DNA of 64,000 bases from Nocardioides sp. GY 10127 (GTDB taxonomy: Bacteria > Actinomycetota > Actinomycetes > Propionibacteriales > Nocardioidaceae): positions 1-64,000 of the forward strand of contig NZ_STGL01000001.1 of NCBI RefSeq assembly GCF_004919085.1, in the 5' to 3' direction. Of this stretch, positions 31,300 through 39,930 are shown piece by piece; positions within the stretch are counted from its first letter, which is position 1, and every line of letters begins with the position of its first letter. The translations under genes were made by a program, and so were the position numbers. Under the pieces are notes generated by a model. The model did no database searches. It saw nothing but the letters and a program-made list of their open reading frames with translations, and had not been told where the DNA came from.

Positions 31300-32835
31300 T
31301 CAGGAGGACGCGGGAGGTCCGGTCGACGGTGCTGTGGTCGCGAGGCCGAGCTGGGCCTTGGCGGACTGGTAGTCGGCCTGCCAGCGGATGCGTTCGGCGA
31401 TGGAGCGCGTGAGCACGATCCGGTACACCGGAACCGGTGCTTCGTGGGCGTTCCACAGTCGCCACTCGTAGCGGGGCCGGCCGTCGGTGCGTTTGGTGTC
31501 GGCGGCGAGTCGGTCGAGCTCGACGGAGTCGATGCCGGCGGCCTCGAGGGTCTGGCGGACGACGTCGGCTCGGTCGGCGCGGTGGTCGGTGAGGGTCTTG
31601 CCGGTCCACCGTCGGGAGACCAGGACGCGTCGCCCGCCGCAGCCGAGGTGCTGCTCGTCGTGTGCCTTGCCGGGGCAGGCGCCTGGGAGGGTCTCGGCGG
31701 TGGCACCGTCAGGCTGGACGCCGTAGCGCAGCCAGTTCCAGCAACGTGGAGAGCAGGGCAGCCACCGCAGCTCTGCCAGGAGTCGGTCGACATGGGCGCG
31801 CTGCCGGCGGGTCAGGTGGGTGCCGGGGGTGGCGGGCTCGGAGAGGCTCTTGCCGAGGTACTTGGTCAGGTAGGCGACGCGGCGGTCGGCGTCGTCCTCG
31901 TCGGCGACGATGCCCTGGATGTCAATCTGCTTGCCGAGCCGCAACGTGTGCGCGGGTGAGGCGGCGTCGCCCTGGTGGTCGAGGCTGTCGAGGGCCTGGG
32001 CCCAGGTGGGAAGCGGTGCCCCGGTGTCGGGGTCAATAAAGTCGGCGCCGTCCCAGACGGGAAGGGCGTGCTGGGGGTAGCGGACGACGTCGAAGGGCGG
32101 CCACCACACGTGCTGGTAGGTGGCCGAGGCGACCTGGCGGAGCAGCTCGCGGGGGATCGCTCCCCGCAGCGCGGTGTGCAGGTGCGGTGCGAGGCGGCGT
32201 TGGGCCTCGATAACGGCGAAGTACTGGACCTGGTAGCCGGTGCACCGGCGGAGGTTCTGCCAGACGCGGTCGATGAGCTTGGGAAAGTGCAACGCGTCCA
32301 GAGCCGCGCGGCGGTAGTTGTACCTGGCCGGCGCGACCGGGGTGCCATCAGGGCGCACGCGGCCGTAGGAGGGCAGCGTGAAGGTGACGAACATCGAGGG
32401 TCGGTAGGTGCGGCCGCTGGGTGCGGTGAAGGTCTGGCCGATGGTGCGGTGGTCCATCGGGACGCGGGGGAGGTCCGGGGCGTCCTGCCGGCGACGGGTG
32501 GAGCGGACGCGGCGGTCGCCGGTGTCTGTGGGCTCCGGCTCTGTGGGCTCGGCGGTGTCCGGGGCGTCCACGTCGTCGTCCTCGTCGTCGGCGGATGGAG
32601 CCTCGGGCTCGTCCTGGAGGTGCCAGCCCTCGCGACACTGCTGCATGCGCAGGACGCGGTTGCGGCTGGCGCACGGCTCGCACTTGGACGCCAGGGTGGC
32701 GCCGCACGGTGTGGAGACCAGGTGCAGCTGGCCGGTGACGGTGTCGGCGACCTCGTGGACGACGGGACGCACGCAGACACCGTGGTGCTGCGCGAGGTCG
32801 CGGAGGGTGTCGGTGGTGATGCCGCGGTCGATCAT
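31300..32835 (-). CDS. rep: RepSA-type replication initiator
   Basis: 511 residues from ATG 32835, whose ATGA overlaps the stop of the WhiB-like gene. A Cys-rich N-terminal segment (STPCGATLASKCEPCASRNR) may bind zinc; an acidic linker (about 75-110) follows. The initiator domain has FVTFTLPSYGRV, the metal-binding HUH-like RLAPHLHTALRG (near residue 218) and YLTKYLGKSL (near 325) with candidate catalytic Tyr. A second Cys/His cluster is in LGCGGRRVLVSRRW. This matches initiators of pSAM2-like AICEs, which replicate by rolling circle. Confidence 0.88.
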   Translation of the reverse strand: MIDRGITTDTLRDLAQHHGVCVRPVVHEVADTVTGQLHLVSTPCGATLASKCEPCASRNRVLRMQQCREGWHLQDEPEAPSADDEDDDVDAPDTAEPTEPEPTDTGDRRVRSTRRRQDAPDLPRVPMDHRTIGQTFTAPSGRTYRPSMFVTFTLPSYGRVRPDGTPVAPARYNYRRAALDALHFPKLIDRVWQNLRRCTGYQVQYFAVIEAQRRLAPHLHTALRGAIPRELLRQVASATYQHVWWPPFDVVRYPQHALPVWDGADFIDPDTGAPLPTWAQALDSLDHQGDAASPAHTLRLGKQIDIQGIVADEDDADRRVAYLTKYLGKSLSEPATPGTHLTRRQRAHVDRLLAELRWLPCSPRCWNWLRYGVQPDGATAETLPGACPGKAHDEQHLGCGGRRVLVSRRWTGKTLTDHRADRADVVRQTLEAAGIDSVELDRLAADTKRTDGRPRYEWRLWNAHEAPVPVYRIVLTRSIAERIRWQADYQSAKAQLGLATTAPSTGPPASS

Positions 32836-33149
32836 GCGGCACCCCATCCGTGCTCGGGCCCTGCGTCGTGCCGCGGGGCATGGGCGTGGCAGTGGTGGGG
32901 GAGCGGGGTGCGGTCGCGGCCGTTCCAGAAGCCGGAGGTGATCTCGAGCTCGAGGGTGGCTTGCTCGCAGTCGTGGCTGACGGGGCAGGTCAGGCAGATG
33001 CCGGCCATCTCCAGGCGCTGGTCGAGGCTGCGAGTAGCGGGCTCAGCGATCCATGGCAGGTCGGCGGCGTCGCGGCACCGGGCCTCAGCAAGCCCCGCCG
33101 GCTGGGTCTTCAGAGCAGCCGCCTGCGAGCCGGTGGACTCGTGGTGCAC
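32832..33149 (-). CDS. WhiB-like iron-sulfur protein
   Basis: 105 residues from GTG 33149 (GGAGG lies in the end of the upstream gene). Four cysteines C25, C52, C55 and C61 give the Wbl spacing C-x26-C-x2-C-x5-C, in GICLTCPVSHDC, and the GFWNG turn at 73-77 corresponds to the Wbl G[VI]WGG motif. Wbl proteins hold a 4Fe-4S cluster and act as redox-linked transcription regulators, usually with sigma-A. The place between tra and rep suggests control of element genes. The His/Pro-rich tail is element-specific. Confidence 0.82.
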   Translation of the reverse strand: MHHESTGSQAAALKTQPAGLAEARCRDAADLPWIAEPATRSLDQRLEMAGICLTCPVSHDCEQATLELEITSGFWNGRDRTPLPHHCHAHAPRHDAGPEHGWGAA

Positions 33150-33150
33150 G

Positions 33151-34530
33151 TCAGCTCGCCTCCTGGTTAGTGCTGCTCTCGCGGGAAGGTCGGCGCGGCC
33201 GACGTCCCAGGTCGTCCGAGACCAACGGCGGCACGTCGACCAGGACGGGTGTCGCGAATCGTTGGGCGACCTCGCGGATGGCGTCGTCGCTGGCGTAGCC
33301 GGCGCGGACTCGCAGTGCGGGGCCGCCGTCCTCGGGGACGACGTAGGCGGTGCCGGGGACGTCGCGGGTGATGCGGTGGCAGGCCGCGCCGGTGGTAGCG
33401 GCGGAGTCGCCCAGGACCATGGCGGTCTCGGAGGCGTCCTTGAGGCGTAGCCCGACGGTCTGGGTGAACAGACCGCGTGAGGGGATGACCTCCTTGCGGG
33501 GGTCCTGGAGGCAGGCGATGAGCACGAATCCCGTGGCCCGGCCCTGGGAGCAGAGCAGGTTGATCGCTGCCTCGGCTCGGCGCTGGAGGTCGCGCTCGGT
33601 GCTGTACGCGGTGAGTGCGGCGAGCTCGTCGATCATCACGACGTGCAGCGGCTCGTCGGTGCTGGGGCGGTGGCTGCGGACCTTGCCGGCGTAGGTCAGG
33701 TTGCGTTCCCGCATGAGCGTCACGAGGTGCTCGAGGGAGGCGACGGCGGTGCCGGCGTCGGTGGCGGTGGTGCTGAACAGCTCGCGCCCCATGAGGATCT
33801 CCATGCCGCCCTTGAGGTCGATGCCGTGCAGCAGCACACGTCCGTCGTGGACGGCGCCGGCCAGGGCGAAGGCAAGCGACCAGAACACCGACCCCTTGCC
33901 CGCACCTGAGGAGCCGGCGACCAGGGTGTGCGGGCCGAGGGAGAGCCGCCAGGTCTCGCCGCGCTCGGTGCGGCCCAGCGGCAGAAACGACAGGTCGAGG
34001 ACGTCGGCCCGTGCCGTGGCCGGGAACGGGCGTCGCAGCTCGTCGCCGACGGTGAGGTGCAGGACGATGTCGCGGAACCCGCGAGGTTCACAGCGGACCC
34101 GGGCGACGCCGAGGGCGGTCTGCAACGCAGGGCCGGCGGCCTCGTAGTCCTCGACCATCTGTCCGCGGACGGGGCGCACGGTGACGCGCAGGTGTGGCCA
34201 GAGGCCGGCAATGGAGCGCAGCTCGGGGAGCCCATGAACATCCAGTCCGCGGGCGGCGGCGACGTCGGGCCAGACCTCGCGGACCTGACGCCGCCACCAC
34301 CACGTGCGGGGGAGTGCCGTGGCGCGGCCGAAGGAGACCGGTCGTGTGAGCGCCCAGCAACGGAGGCCTACCGCCGTTGCGACCACGCCGCAGGCCAGCG
34401 CGGCGAGCAGCGGCACCGACGGACGGGCAAGCCACACGGCAGCTACGACCACGACGAGGACGCCGGGCTGCCACCGCGCGACGCCGAGCAGGCTGCGTCC
34501 CCACGACCTGATTTCCTTCAGCGCACGCAT
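33151..34530 (-). CDS. FtsK/SpoIIIE-type DNA translocase (TraB/TraSA-like)
   Basis: 459 residues from ATG 34530. Two N-terminal hydrophobic segments (PGVLVVVVAAVWLA, LLAALACGVVATAVGL) are followed by a motor domain with Walker A AGSSGAGKGSVFW (near residue 203), Walker B HVVMIDELAALTAY (near 295) and QDPRKEVIPSRGLF. AICEs use such a single FtsK-like protein to move double-stranded DNA between mycelial cells. It is the only DNA-pump candidate in the element that resembles a coupling protein. Confidence 0.88.
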   Translation of the reverse strand: MRALKEIRSWGRSLLGVARWQPGVLVVVVAAVWLARPSVPLLAALACGVVATAVGLRCWALTRPVSFGRATALPRTWWWRRQVREVWPDVAAARGLDVHGLPELRSIAGLWPHLRVTVRPVRGQMVEDYEAAGPALQTALGVARVRCEPRGFRDIVLHLTVGDELRRPFPATARADVLDLSFLPLGRTERGETWRLSLGPHTLVAGSSGAGKGSVFWSLAFALAGAVHDGRVLLHGIDLKGGMEILMGRELFSTTATDAGTAVASLEHLVTLMRERNLTYAGKVRSHRPSTDEPLHVVMIDELAALTAYSTERDLQRRAEAAINLLCSQGRATGFVLIACLQDPRKEVIPSRGLFTQTVGLRLKDASETAMVLGDSAATTGAACHRITRDVPGTAYVVPEDGGPALRVRAGYASDDAIREVAQRFATPVLVDVPPLVSDDLGRRPRRPSRESSTNQEAS

Positions 34531-34534
34531 GACG

Positions 34535-34804
34535 TCACGCCACGTCCGGGTCGGGGCAACGGCGCAACTCGCCGGCGGCACCCTGGAGGTTCTCGATGGC
34601 CTCGTTGATCGCCGAGCGGGCGACGCGGAGCATCTCCTCGGTGTCATCCGACGGGCAGCCGGCGAGGTTGCGCAGCACGTACTGCACCAGGTCACCGGCC
34701 TCGTCGATCCGCTTCACGAGCCGGATCAGCTCGGCGGCAGCGTCCTCGCTGTTGCGGATGCCGGTGAACATGAGCCACTCCCGAGGGGCCCCCGCGCGGC
34801 TCAT
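34535..34804 (-). CDS. small helical hypothetical protein of the transfer operon
   Basis: 89 residues from ATG 34804. It is predicted to be mainly helical (EDAAAELIRLVKRIDEAGDL, SDDTEEMLRVARSAINEAIE) with a C-terminal CPDPDVA. It overlaps the preceding gene by 4 bp and ends 5 bp before the FtsK-like gene. No family recognised. Coupling on both sides supports it being real. Confidence 0.65.
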   Translation of the reverse strand: MSRAGAPREWLMFTGIRNSEDAAAELIRLVKRIDEAGDLVQYVLRNLAGCPSDDTEEMLRVARSAINEAIENLQGAAGELRRCPDPDVA

Positions 34805-35121
34805 CGGTTCATCACCGGCACGGTGACGGTGAGGCGGAAGCCGGCGAGACGGGCAGTCCAGCCGTACCCGCTGTCCGGGGCGTCCTCGAAGACGACGGCG
34901 TACTCGCCGTGCCGGACGTCGCTGCCCATGTCGTCGCAGGTGTCGATGTCGGTGACGACGATGCGGACCTCGGGGAGGTCGCCGTTCTCCCAGGGCGGAG
35001 TGAGCTCGACCCGGAGGACCTGGCTCGAGGCGGAGACGATGTCGGTGACCTTGCACAGGACGTCGTGGAGGTCGCCCAAGACCCAGGAGCCCCACTCGAT
35101 GTCGATGCCGAGCGCCTGCAT
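34801..35121 (-). CDS. hypothetical protein of the AICE operon
   Basis: 106 residues from ATG 35121, overlapping the pra-like gene by one base and the next gene by 4 bp. It is a beta-rich soluble protein (DIEWGSWVLGDLHDVLCKV, RVELTPPWENGDLPEVRIV, GWTARLAGFRLTVTVPV). No motif recognised; placed by operon context. Confidence 0.65.
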   Translation of the reverse strand: MQALGIDIEWGSWVLGDLHDVLCKVTDIVSASSQVLRVELTPPWENGDLPEVRIVVTDIDTCDDMGSDVRHGEYAVVFEDAPDSGYGWTARLAGFRLTVTVPVMNR

Positions 35122-35552
35122 CACGCGCTCGCCTTCTGCTCGCCGGCGGGCACCGGGGCCGGGCGGGACTTGCTGGGCTGGCGCACTTCCATGGCGCGGT
35201 AGGACCAGGCGAGACGGGAGAACTCCCCGTTCTGGTCGACGTAGGGCGTCGCGGTGAGCTTGTCGAACTCCACCGGACGGAACGGGACGCCGGGGGCGGC
35301 CTCGGGCAGGACCGGCTGGACCTTCGCGCAGATCTTCACCGAGACAGTGCGGTTGGTCTTGCGGACCTCGGGGTCGCCGTCGATCACGTCGACCTGCCAC
35401 ATGAGCAGACCGGTGTCGGCGTCGGCGGCCTGGATGATGTTGTCGCGGGTGGAGCGGTCGTAGTCGCGGACCGGGGTGACCTCACCGACGGCCCAGACGC
35501 CGTGCGGGAAGACAAGACCGAAGTCGACCGGGATCTTGCGGGGCATCGCCAT
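35121..35552 (-). CDS. pra: Pra-like plasmid replication, integration and excision activator
   Basis: 143 residues from ATG 35552 (a second ATG at 35546). The N-terminus MAMPRKIPVDFGLVFPHGVW and the following VGEVTPVRDYDRSTRD / TGLLMWQVDVIDGDPEVRK match proteins named after pSAM2 Pra, and the middle has RTVSVKICAKVQPVLPEAAP. In pSAM2, Pra activates the rep-xis-int operon. First gene of the leftward element operon, divergent from the XRE regulator, which probably represses it. Identification from remembered family pattern, not from a search. Confidence 0.68.
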   Translation of the reverse strand: MAMPRKIPVDFGLVFPHGVWAVGEVTPVRDYDRSTRDNIIQAADADTGLLMWQVDVIDGDPEVRKTNRTVSVKICAKVQPVLPEAAPGVPFRPVEFDKLTATPYVDQNGEFSRLAWSYRAMEVRQPSKSRPAPVPAGEQKASA

Positions 35553-35702
35553 GACGTTCTCCTGTGGTGGTTGGCGGTTTCGGTAGCCCCACCACACCGC
35601 TATCCACAGGGACGACTTCACCGTCCGACAAGGACGTCTCGGGACGCCTAAAGTAAAGAGCCAGCATCTCCTCATCGGTCCCAGTCGCCTCGGGAGGCAC
35701 TC
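35553..35702. promoter_or_regulatory. divergent control region between pra-like and XRE genes
   Basis: 150 bp between the two divergent start codons. It contains short GGACG direct repeats (35630-35646) and AAAGTAAAG, less GC-rich than the coding sequence, so it should hold both promoters. In pSAM2 the repressor KorSA binds the pra promoter; the XRE protein next door is the obvious candidate to bind here. No operator could be defined by eye. Confidence 0.45.
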
Positions 35703-36461
35703 ATGGGAAACGAACGTCTTCGACTCGCGATCGCCGAGCACCACCTGACCACCGCGACGCTCGCTGAGCAGCTCGAGGTCGACCGCAAGACCGTGGAGCG
35801 CTGGGTATCCAGCAGCCGGGTGCCCTACCCGCGCTTCCGAACCCAAGTCAGCAAGATCCTCGGCCTGGAGGAGGCGTACCTCTGGCCGGATCGTGACCTG
35901 TCGGAGAGCCAGCTCAACCAGGCCAGCCGGCGCGAGATCGTCGAGGTCTATCCCAATCGCGGCGCTGTCCCTCACGGCTTGTGGCGTCGGCTCATCGACG
36001 AGGCCTCCCAGCAGGTCGACGTGCTCGTGTTCGCAGGCCTGTTCCTCGTGGACTCCCACCCGGACCTGCCCGAGCAGCTGGCACTGCGGGCTCGGGACGG
36101 CCTGCGAGCTCGCTTGGCCTACGGCGACCCGGCCTCACCGGTCGTGGAGCAACGGGGCATCGACGAGGGCATCGGGATGGATCTCGGTGCGCGTATCCGC
36201 ATCAGCCTGGCGGCAATGGCGCCAGCCGTCGGCGTCGAGGGCATCGACGTCCGCCTGCACGAGACGGTGCTCTACAACTCGATCTACCGCTTCGACGACG
36301 AGATGCTCGTCAACACGCACCTCGTCGGATCGCCGGCGCCTCGCAACCCGGTCATCCATCTGCGTCAGGTCGGGCGCGGGCAGTTGTTCTCCCACTACCT
36401 GGAGTCCTTCGAGCACGTGTGGGAGTCAGCTGAGCCACTGGTCGGATCTCCGGCGGCGTGA
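35703..36461 (+). CDS. XRE-family regulator with C-terminal DUF5919-like domain
   Basis: 252 residues from ATG 35703. The N-terminal helix-turn-helix (ATLAEQLEVDRKTVERWVSS) is followed after residue ~85 by a domain beginning EVYPNRGAVPHGLWRRLIDE and containing LVFAGLFLVDSHPDLPEQLA and LYNSIYRFDDEMLVNTHLVG, the pattern of DUF5919, a phospholipase D-like fold without obvious HKD residues. Such proteins pair with a Nudix gene in many actinomycete elements. Likely the repressor (KorSA-like role) of the leftward operon. Confidence 0.78.
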   Translation: MGNERLRLAIAEHHLTTATLAEQLEVDRKTVERWVSSSRVPYPRFRTQVSKILGLEEAYLWPDRDLSESQLNQASRREIVEVYPNRGAVPHGLWRRLIDEASQQVDVLVFAGLFLVDSHPDLPEQLALRARDGLRARLAYGDPASPVVEQRGIDEGIGMDLGARIRISLAAMAPAVGVEGIDVRLHETVLYNSIYRFDDEMLVNTHLVGSPAPRNPVIHLRQVGRGQLFSHYLESFEHVWESAEPLVGSPAA

Positions 36462-36473
36462 CACGGTGACCGC

Positions 36474-36947
36474 ATGGGACGACGCATCGACTACATCGAC
36501 GACCCCAACGCGCCGCAGGCGAACAGCGTCGTGCCCTCGGTGGTCGCCATCGTCCAGGACGAGCAAGGTCGCGTCCTCCTGATCCACAAGACCGACAACA
36601 ACCTCTGGGCCCTGCCCGGCGGTGGGCACGAGATCGGTGAGTCGATCACCGACACCGTCGTGCGCGAGGTCAAGGAGGAGACCGGGTATGACGTCGTCGT
36701 CGAGCGGCTCACCGGCACGTACACCAACCCGAACCACGTCATGGCCTACGAGGATGGCGAGGTCAGGCAGCAGTTCTCCATCGCCTTCGCCGCGCGGCTC
36801 GTGGGCGGCGAAGCTCGGACGAGTTCAGAGAGCAAGCGTGTCGAGTGGGTTGAGCCAGCCAGCGCCGACGATCTTGAGATGCATCCGTCCATGCGTCTGC
36901 GCCTCCGGCACGCGCTCGAGCGAGCGGAAGGTGTACACCTCGGCTGA
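36474..36947 (+). CDS. Nudix hydrolase, Pif-like
   Basis: 157 residues from ATG 36474, 12 bp after the regulator. The Nudix box is GGGHEIGESITDTVVREVKE then ETGYDV. pSAM2 Pif, the factor that prevents redundant transfer between cells already carrying the element, carries a Nudix motif, and its gene lies in a comparable position. The substrate is unknown. A housekeeping nucleotide-cleaning function cannot be excluded. Confidence 0.82.
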   Translation: MGRRIDYIDDPNAPQANSVVPSVVAIVQDEQGRVLLIHKTDNNLWALPGGGHEIGESITDTVVREVKEETGYDVVVERLTGTYTNPNHVMAYEDGEVRQQFSIAFAARLVGGEARTSSESKRVEWVEPASADDLEMHPSMRLRLRHALERAEGVHLG

Positions 36948-37180
36948 TATTCGGACGCCGAGGCCAGGCCGTCACCTGAAGTACCCTTCTGCGGCAGACG
37001 AATAGACGACCGGTGCCCTCGCGAGTCGGGCGAACGTAAACACTGCGACCGCCCAATCACGATGGCTTTCGGGGGGAGTGACGCGGTGGCGCTGCAAGGC
37101 GGAGGGCAGCAAGCGGGACGAGCCTGCGCTGCCCATATCTACACCTTCCGAGCCAGGCTGAATCTCAGCGAATTCCAGTC

Positions 37181-39355
37181 ATGCCATGCCCGGTCGTGAG
37201 AGCGTACGGGACCATGACCCCGTCAGCCGACCCACTCGCGCAGCAGCCGTCTCCGCAGAGCCACGACTTCGTCATCTCAATCAGGAACTGCAACAGCATC
37301 GCAGAAGCAGACATCACCTTGCGCCGAGGTGCCCTCAACATCAAGTACGGCCCTAACGGCATCGGGAAGAGCACCATCGCTCGCGCACTTGTGTTGAACA
37401 CTCGCGGCAAAGATGCCCTCCAAGAACTGCTCCCCTTCAAGCATCGCCTGGCGAATCGCGGGATCGAACCCACCGTCGTGGGCGCCGAGGATATCGAGAC
37501 TGTCTTGGTGTTTGACGAAACCTACGTGTCCCAGTTCGTTTTCCAGCCAGACGAAGTGGTTAAAGATAGCTTTGAGATTTTCATAAATACGCCAGAATAT
37601 CGAGCTGGCGTTGAGGAGCTCGAGGCCATCTTTGACGACCTGAAGCGAATGTTCGTCGAAAATGAAACGCTTGACGAGGTAATTGCAGGATTTACGGAAT
37701 TACGCAATGCCTTCACCCTTACCAAGGCCGGAGGCATTGCAAAAACGAGCAAGGGGTTTAAGGCCCTCGGAGTTGGTGGAAAGCTTGCGACGATTCCTAA
37801 GCCACTTTTGGGCTACGAGGAGTTTCTTCGGGGTGACGACCCGGCGGGCTGGCTATCGTGGCAATCGCGAGGGAAGGGCTACCTCGAGATGTCGGACAAC
37901 TGTCCCTTCTGCTCAGTTTCTAACGTAGATAAGGAGACGGCTGTCTACGTTTCTCGGGAGTATGAATCTGCGGCGGTGAAGAACATGAACTCGTTGCGAC
38001 TGGTCATTGACAAGTTGGCAGGATTCTTTGTTCCGGAACGGCTTGAACAGCTTCGGAAGATTACGACCAGTTTGGAAGAATTGTCGCCAGAGCAGGACCA
38101 ATTCTTGGCAGGCCTGCGGGGCCAAGTCGAGACGCTGTTGGAGAAGTTTACTGCGCTCAAGAGAGTGTCGTTCGCCTCGCTCCGCGATGAGCCGGACGTC
38201 GAGAAGGCGATGCGAAACCTGAAGATCGATCTTGAACTTCTCGACGCACTGAACTCCGAAGGTACCAAATCCGTGGTTGGTGACATGAATGACAGACTCG
38301 ATAATGTCGGTCAACGGATCACGGAAATTAAGAAGCGCGTCGGTGTGCAAAAGACGCAGGTTGCGAAATCGATCGCACGGAATCAGCAGGAGATTAACGA
38401 GTATCTGCGGTCTGCCGGGTACAAGTACAGCGTGCGAATTGAATCTAGCGGTGACACGTACCGCATGATTTTGGAGCATCAAGATGCACCAGGTCACCTT
38501 GAGGCTGCTAGTAGCCACCTTAGCTACGGCGAACGTAACGCGTTCGCGATGGTCCTGTTCATGCATCAGGTGCGTCGCGAGGCGCCTGACCTCGTTGTCC
38601 TCGATGACCCAGTTTCAAGCTTCGACAAGACGAAGAAGTTCGCCATCCTACACAAGCTGTTTCACGGTCAACAAAGCCTCCGCGATTTCACGACGCTCCT
38701 GCTTACTCATGACATTGAACCTGCAATCGACATCGTTAGAACAGCAACATCAGGTCAGTTTCTTGCCGCCACTCCAGCGGTTCACTTCCTGCGCAGCCGT
38801 GAGGGGACTGTGCAAGAGAAGTTGATCGAGGCAGACGACATCATGACTTTCTCCCAAGTTTGCAACGACAACATCGCCTCTGCGGCGGACCCTGTGATCA
38901 AGTGCATCTATCTTCGTCGCCTGTATGAAGTTCATGGCGATTTGGCTGCAGAGTATGACGTGCTATCAAGTCTTCTTCACGTCCGGGATGAGCCCGCCGC
39001 CAAAGGAATCAATGGACAACTCTCCCCTCTCTCCGAAGAGACGTGTGAGCGGGCGGTGTCGAACATACGGGCCGTGATTCCAGAGTTTGACTATTCTGGC
39101 CTACTTGCTGAGGTCAAAAATCCCGGGGCCCTAAGGGCCAAATTTGCAAGCACGGATGTCGGCTACGAAAAGATTCAGATCTTCCGTATCGCCTCAGCGC
39201 TCGACCCGGGCGGGTTGGGAGGTGATCCCGCGTTCAAGAAATTCGTGAACGAGTCGTATCATATCGAGAACGAGTATGTGATGCAGTTGAATCCACGAGA
39301 CTTTGATGCGGTCCCGGATCACGTTGTACAGGCCTGCCAAGCGCTTCTGGCATAG
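37181..39355 (+). CDS. AAA_13/RloC-like ATPase, probable defence protein
   Basis: 724 residues from ATG 37181 (ATG 37214 also possible; the conserved domain starts after both). Walker A GPNGIGKST (57-65), then VLVFDETYVSQFVF, a coiled-coil-like middle, a zinc-hook-like CPFC (241-244), ABC signature HLSYGERNAFAMVLF (about 447-461) and Walker B LVVLDDPVSSFD (D475/D476). This is the RecF/SMC-like arrangement of the AAA_13 group that includes the anticodon nucleases PrrC and RloC. The gene is visibly AT-richer (many A/T-ending codons) than all neighbours, so recent acquisition is likely. No nuclease motif is certain; the C-terminal NESYHIENEY segment may hold one. Confidence 0.72.
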   Translation: MPCPVVRAYGTMTPSADPLAQQPSPQSHDFVISIRNCNSIAEADITLRRGALNIKYGPNGIGKSTIARALVLNTRGKDALQELLPFKHRLANRGIEPTVVGAEDIETVLVFDETYVSQFVFQPDEVVKDSFEIFINTPEYRAGVEELEAIFDDLKRMFVENETLDEVIAGFTELRNAFTLTKAGGIAKTSKGFKALGVGGKLATIPKPLLGYEEFLRGDDPAGWLSWQSRGKGYLEMSDNCPFCSVSNVDKETAVYVSREYESAAVKNMNSLRLVIDKLAGFFVPERLEQLRKITTSLEELSPEQDQFLAGLRGQVETLLEKFTALKRVSFASLRDEPDVEKAMRNLKIDLELLDALNSEGTKSVVGDMNDRLDNVGQRITEIKKRVGVQKTQVAKSIARNQQEINEYLRSAGYKYSVRIESSGDTYRMILEHQDAPGHLEAASSHLSYGERNAFAMVLFMHQVRREAPDLVVLDDPVSSFDKTKKFAILHKLFHGQQSLRDFTTLLLTHDIEPAIDIVRTATSGQFLAATPAVHFLRSREGTVQEKLIEADDIMTFSQVCNDNIASAADPVIKCIYLRRLYEVHGDLAAEYDVLSSLLHVRDEPAAKGINGQLSPLSEETCERAVSNIRAVIPEFDYSGLLAEVKNPGALRAKFASTDVGYEKIQIFRIASALDPGGLGGDPAFKKFVNESYHIENEYVMQLNPRDFDAVPDHVVQACQALLA

Positions 39356-39930
39356 CAACTCGGCTCTGCTTCCCTGTTCGGGAGCTGCATAAATTACGTT
39401 CACCTGCCAGGGGTGCCCTAAACCCTGGTCGGCGCTTATCGCAGGCCAAGTCAGTTCTATCTCGTCGACCTCGTGTCCGAGCACCTCGCTGTGCCCTACG
39501 CGAGAAACGCGGGGTAGCCGGGCCACGGTCCCTCGGAACCATGGGATACCCGAGGCCGCTGAGACTGCGACTGTTCCGTGACTGATGGATAGTCCTTGGC
39601 GAGGGGGGCGTGGCCCAGCTCCGGGGCCGGGGACAGGCGACCCGGGCCAGGCCACGCGGCGTGCCGGCGCGATGGGGGAGGCCGTGCACGCGAGCAACCC
39701 GTGCGGTGACCGGTCTCGGGTCCGTTCACCGCACGGGCTGTACAGCCATCCTAGACGATGGTCCAGCCCCCTACCCGTTGCGCTGGCAATGGGATGGCTG
39801 TGAGCGCATGGTGGACGGCGCCGGTCCGTTGCCGAGGATCAACAGGGGGGTCGGCGAGCCGGCCTAGTGACCGCGGCCCGGGATGTGAAGAGTGGGCTTC
39901 CCGGGTCGCGGTCCACTGCCAACTGCGTCG
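39356..39930. other. 575-bp gap with a 12-bp stem hairpin
   Basis: No gene is supported between the ATPase and the HD-domain gene. It contains CCCGTGCGGTGA (39698-39709) matched exactly by TCACCGCACGGG (39726-39737), a 16-base loop apart, and composition shifts back from AT-rich to GC-rich inside it. Candidate terminator or transfer/replication site; no T-run follows. Confidence 0.4.

Noticed and set aside
39194..39729. Reverse-strand frames of 77-167 residues
   Set aside because: They overlap the ATPase 3' end or lie in the gap, with no recognisable domain or start signal.
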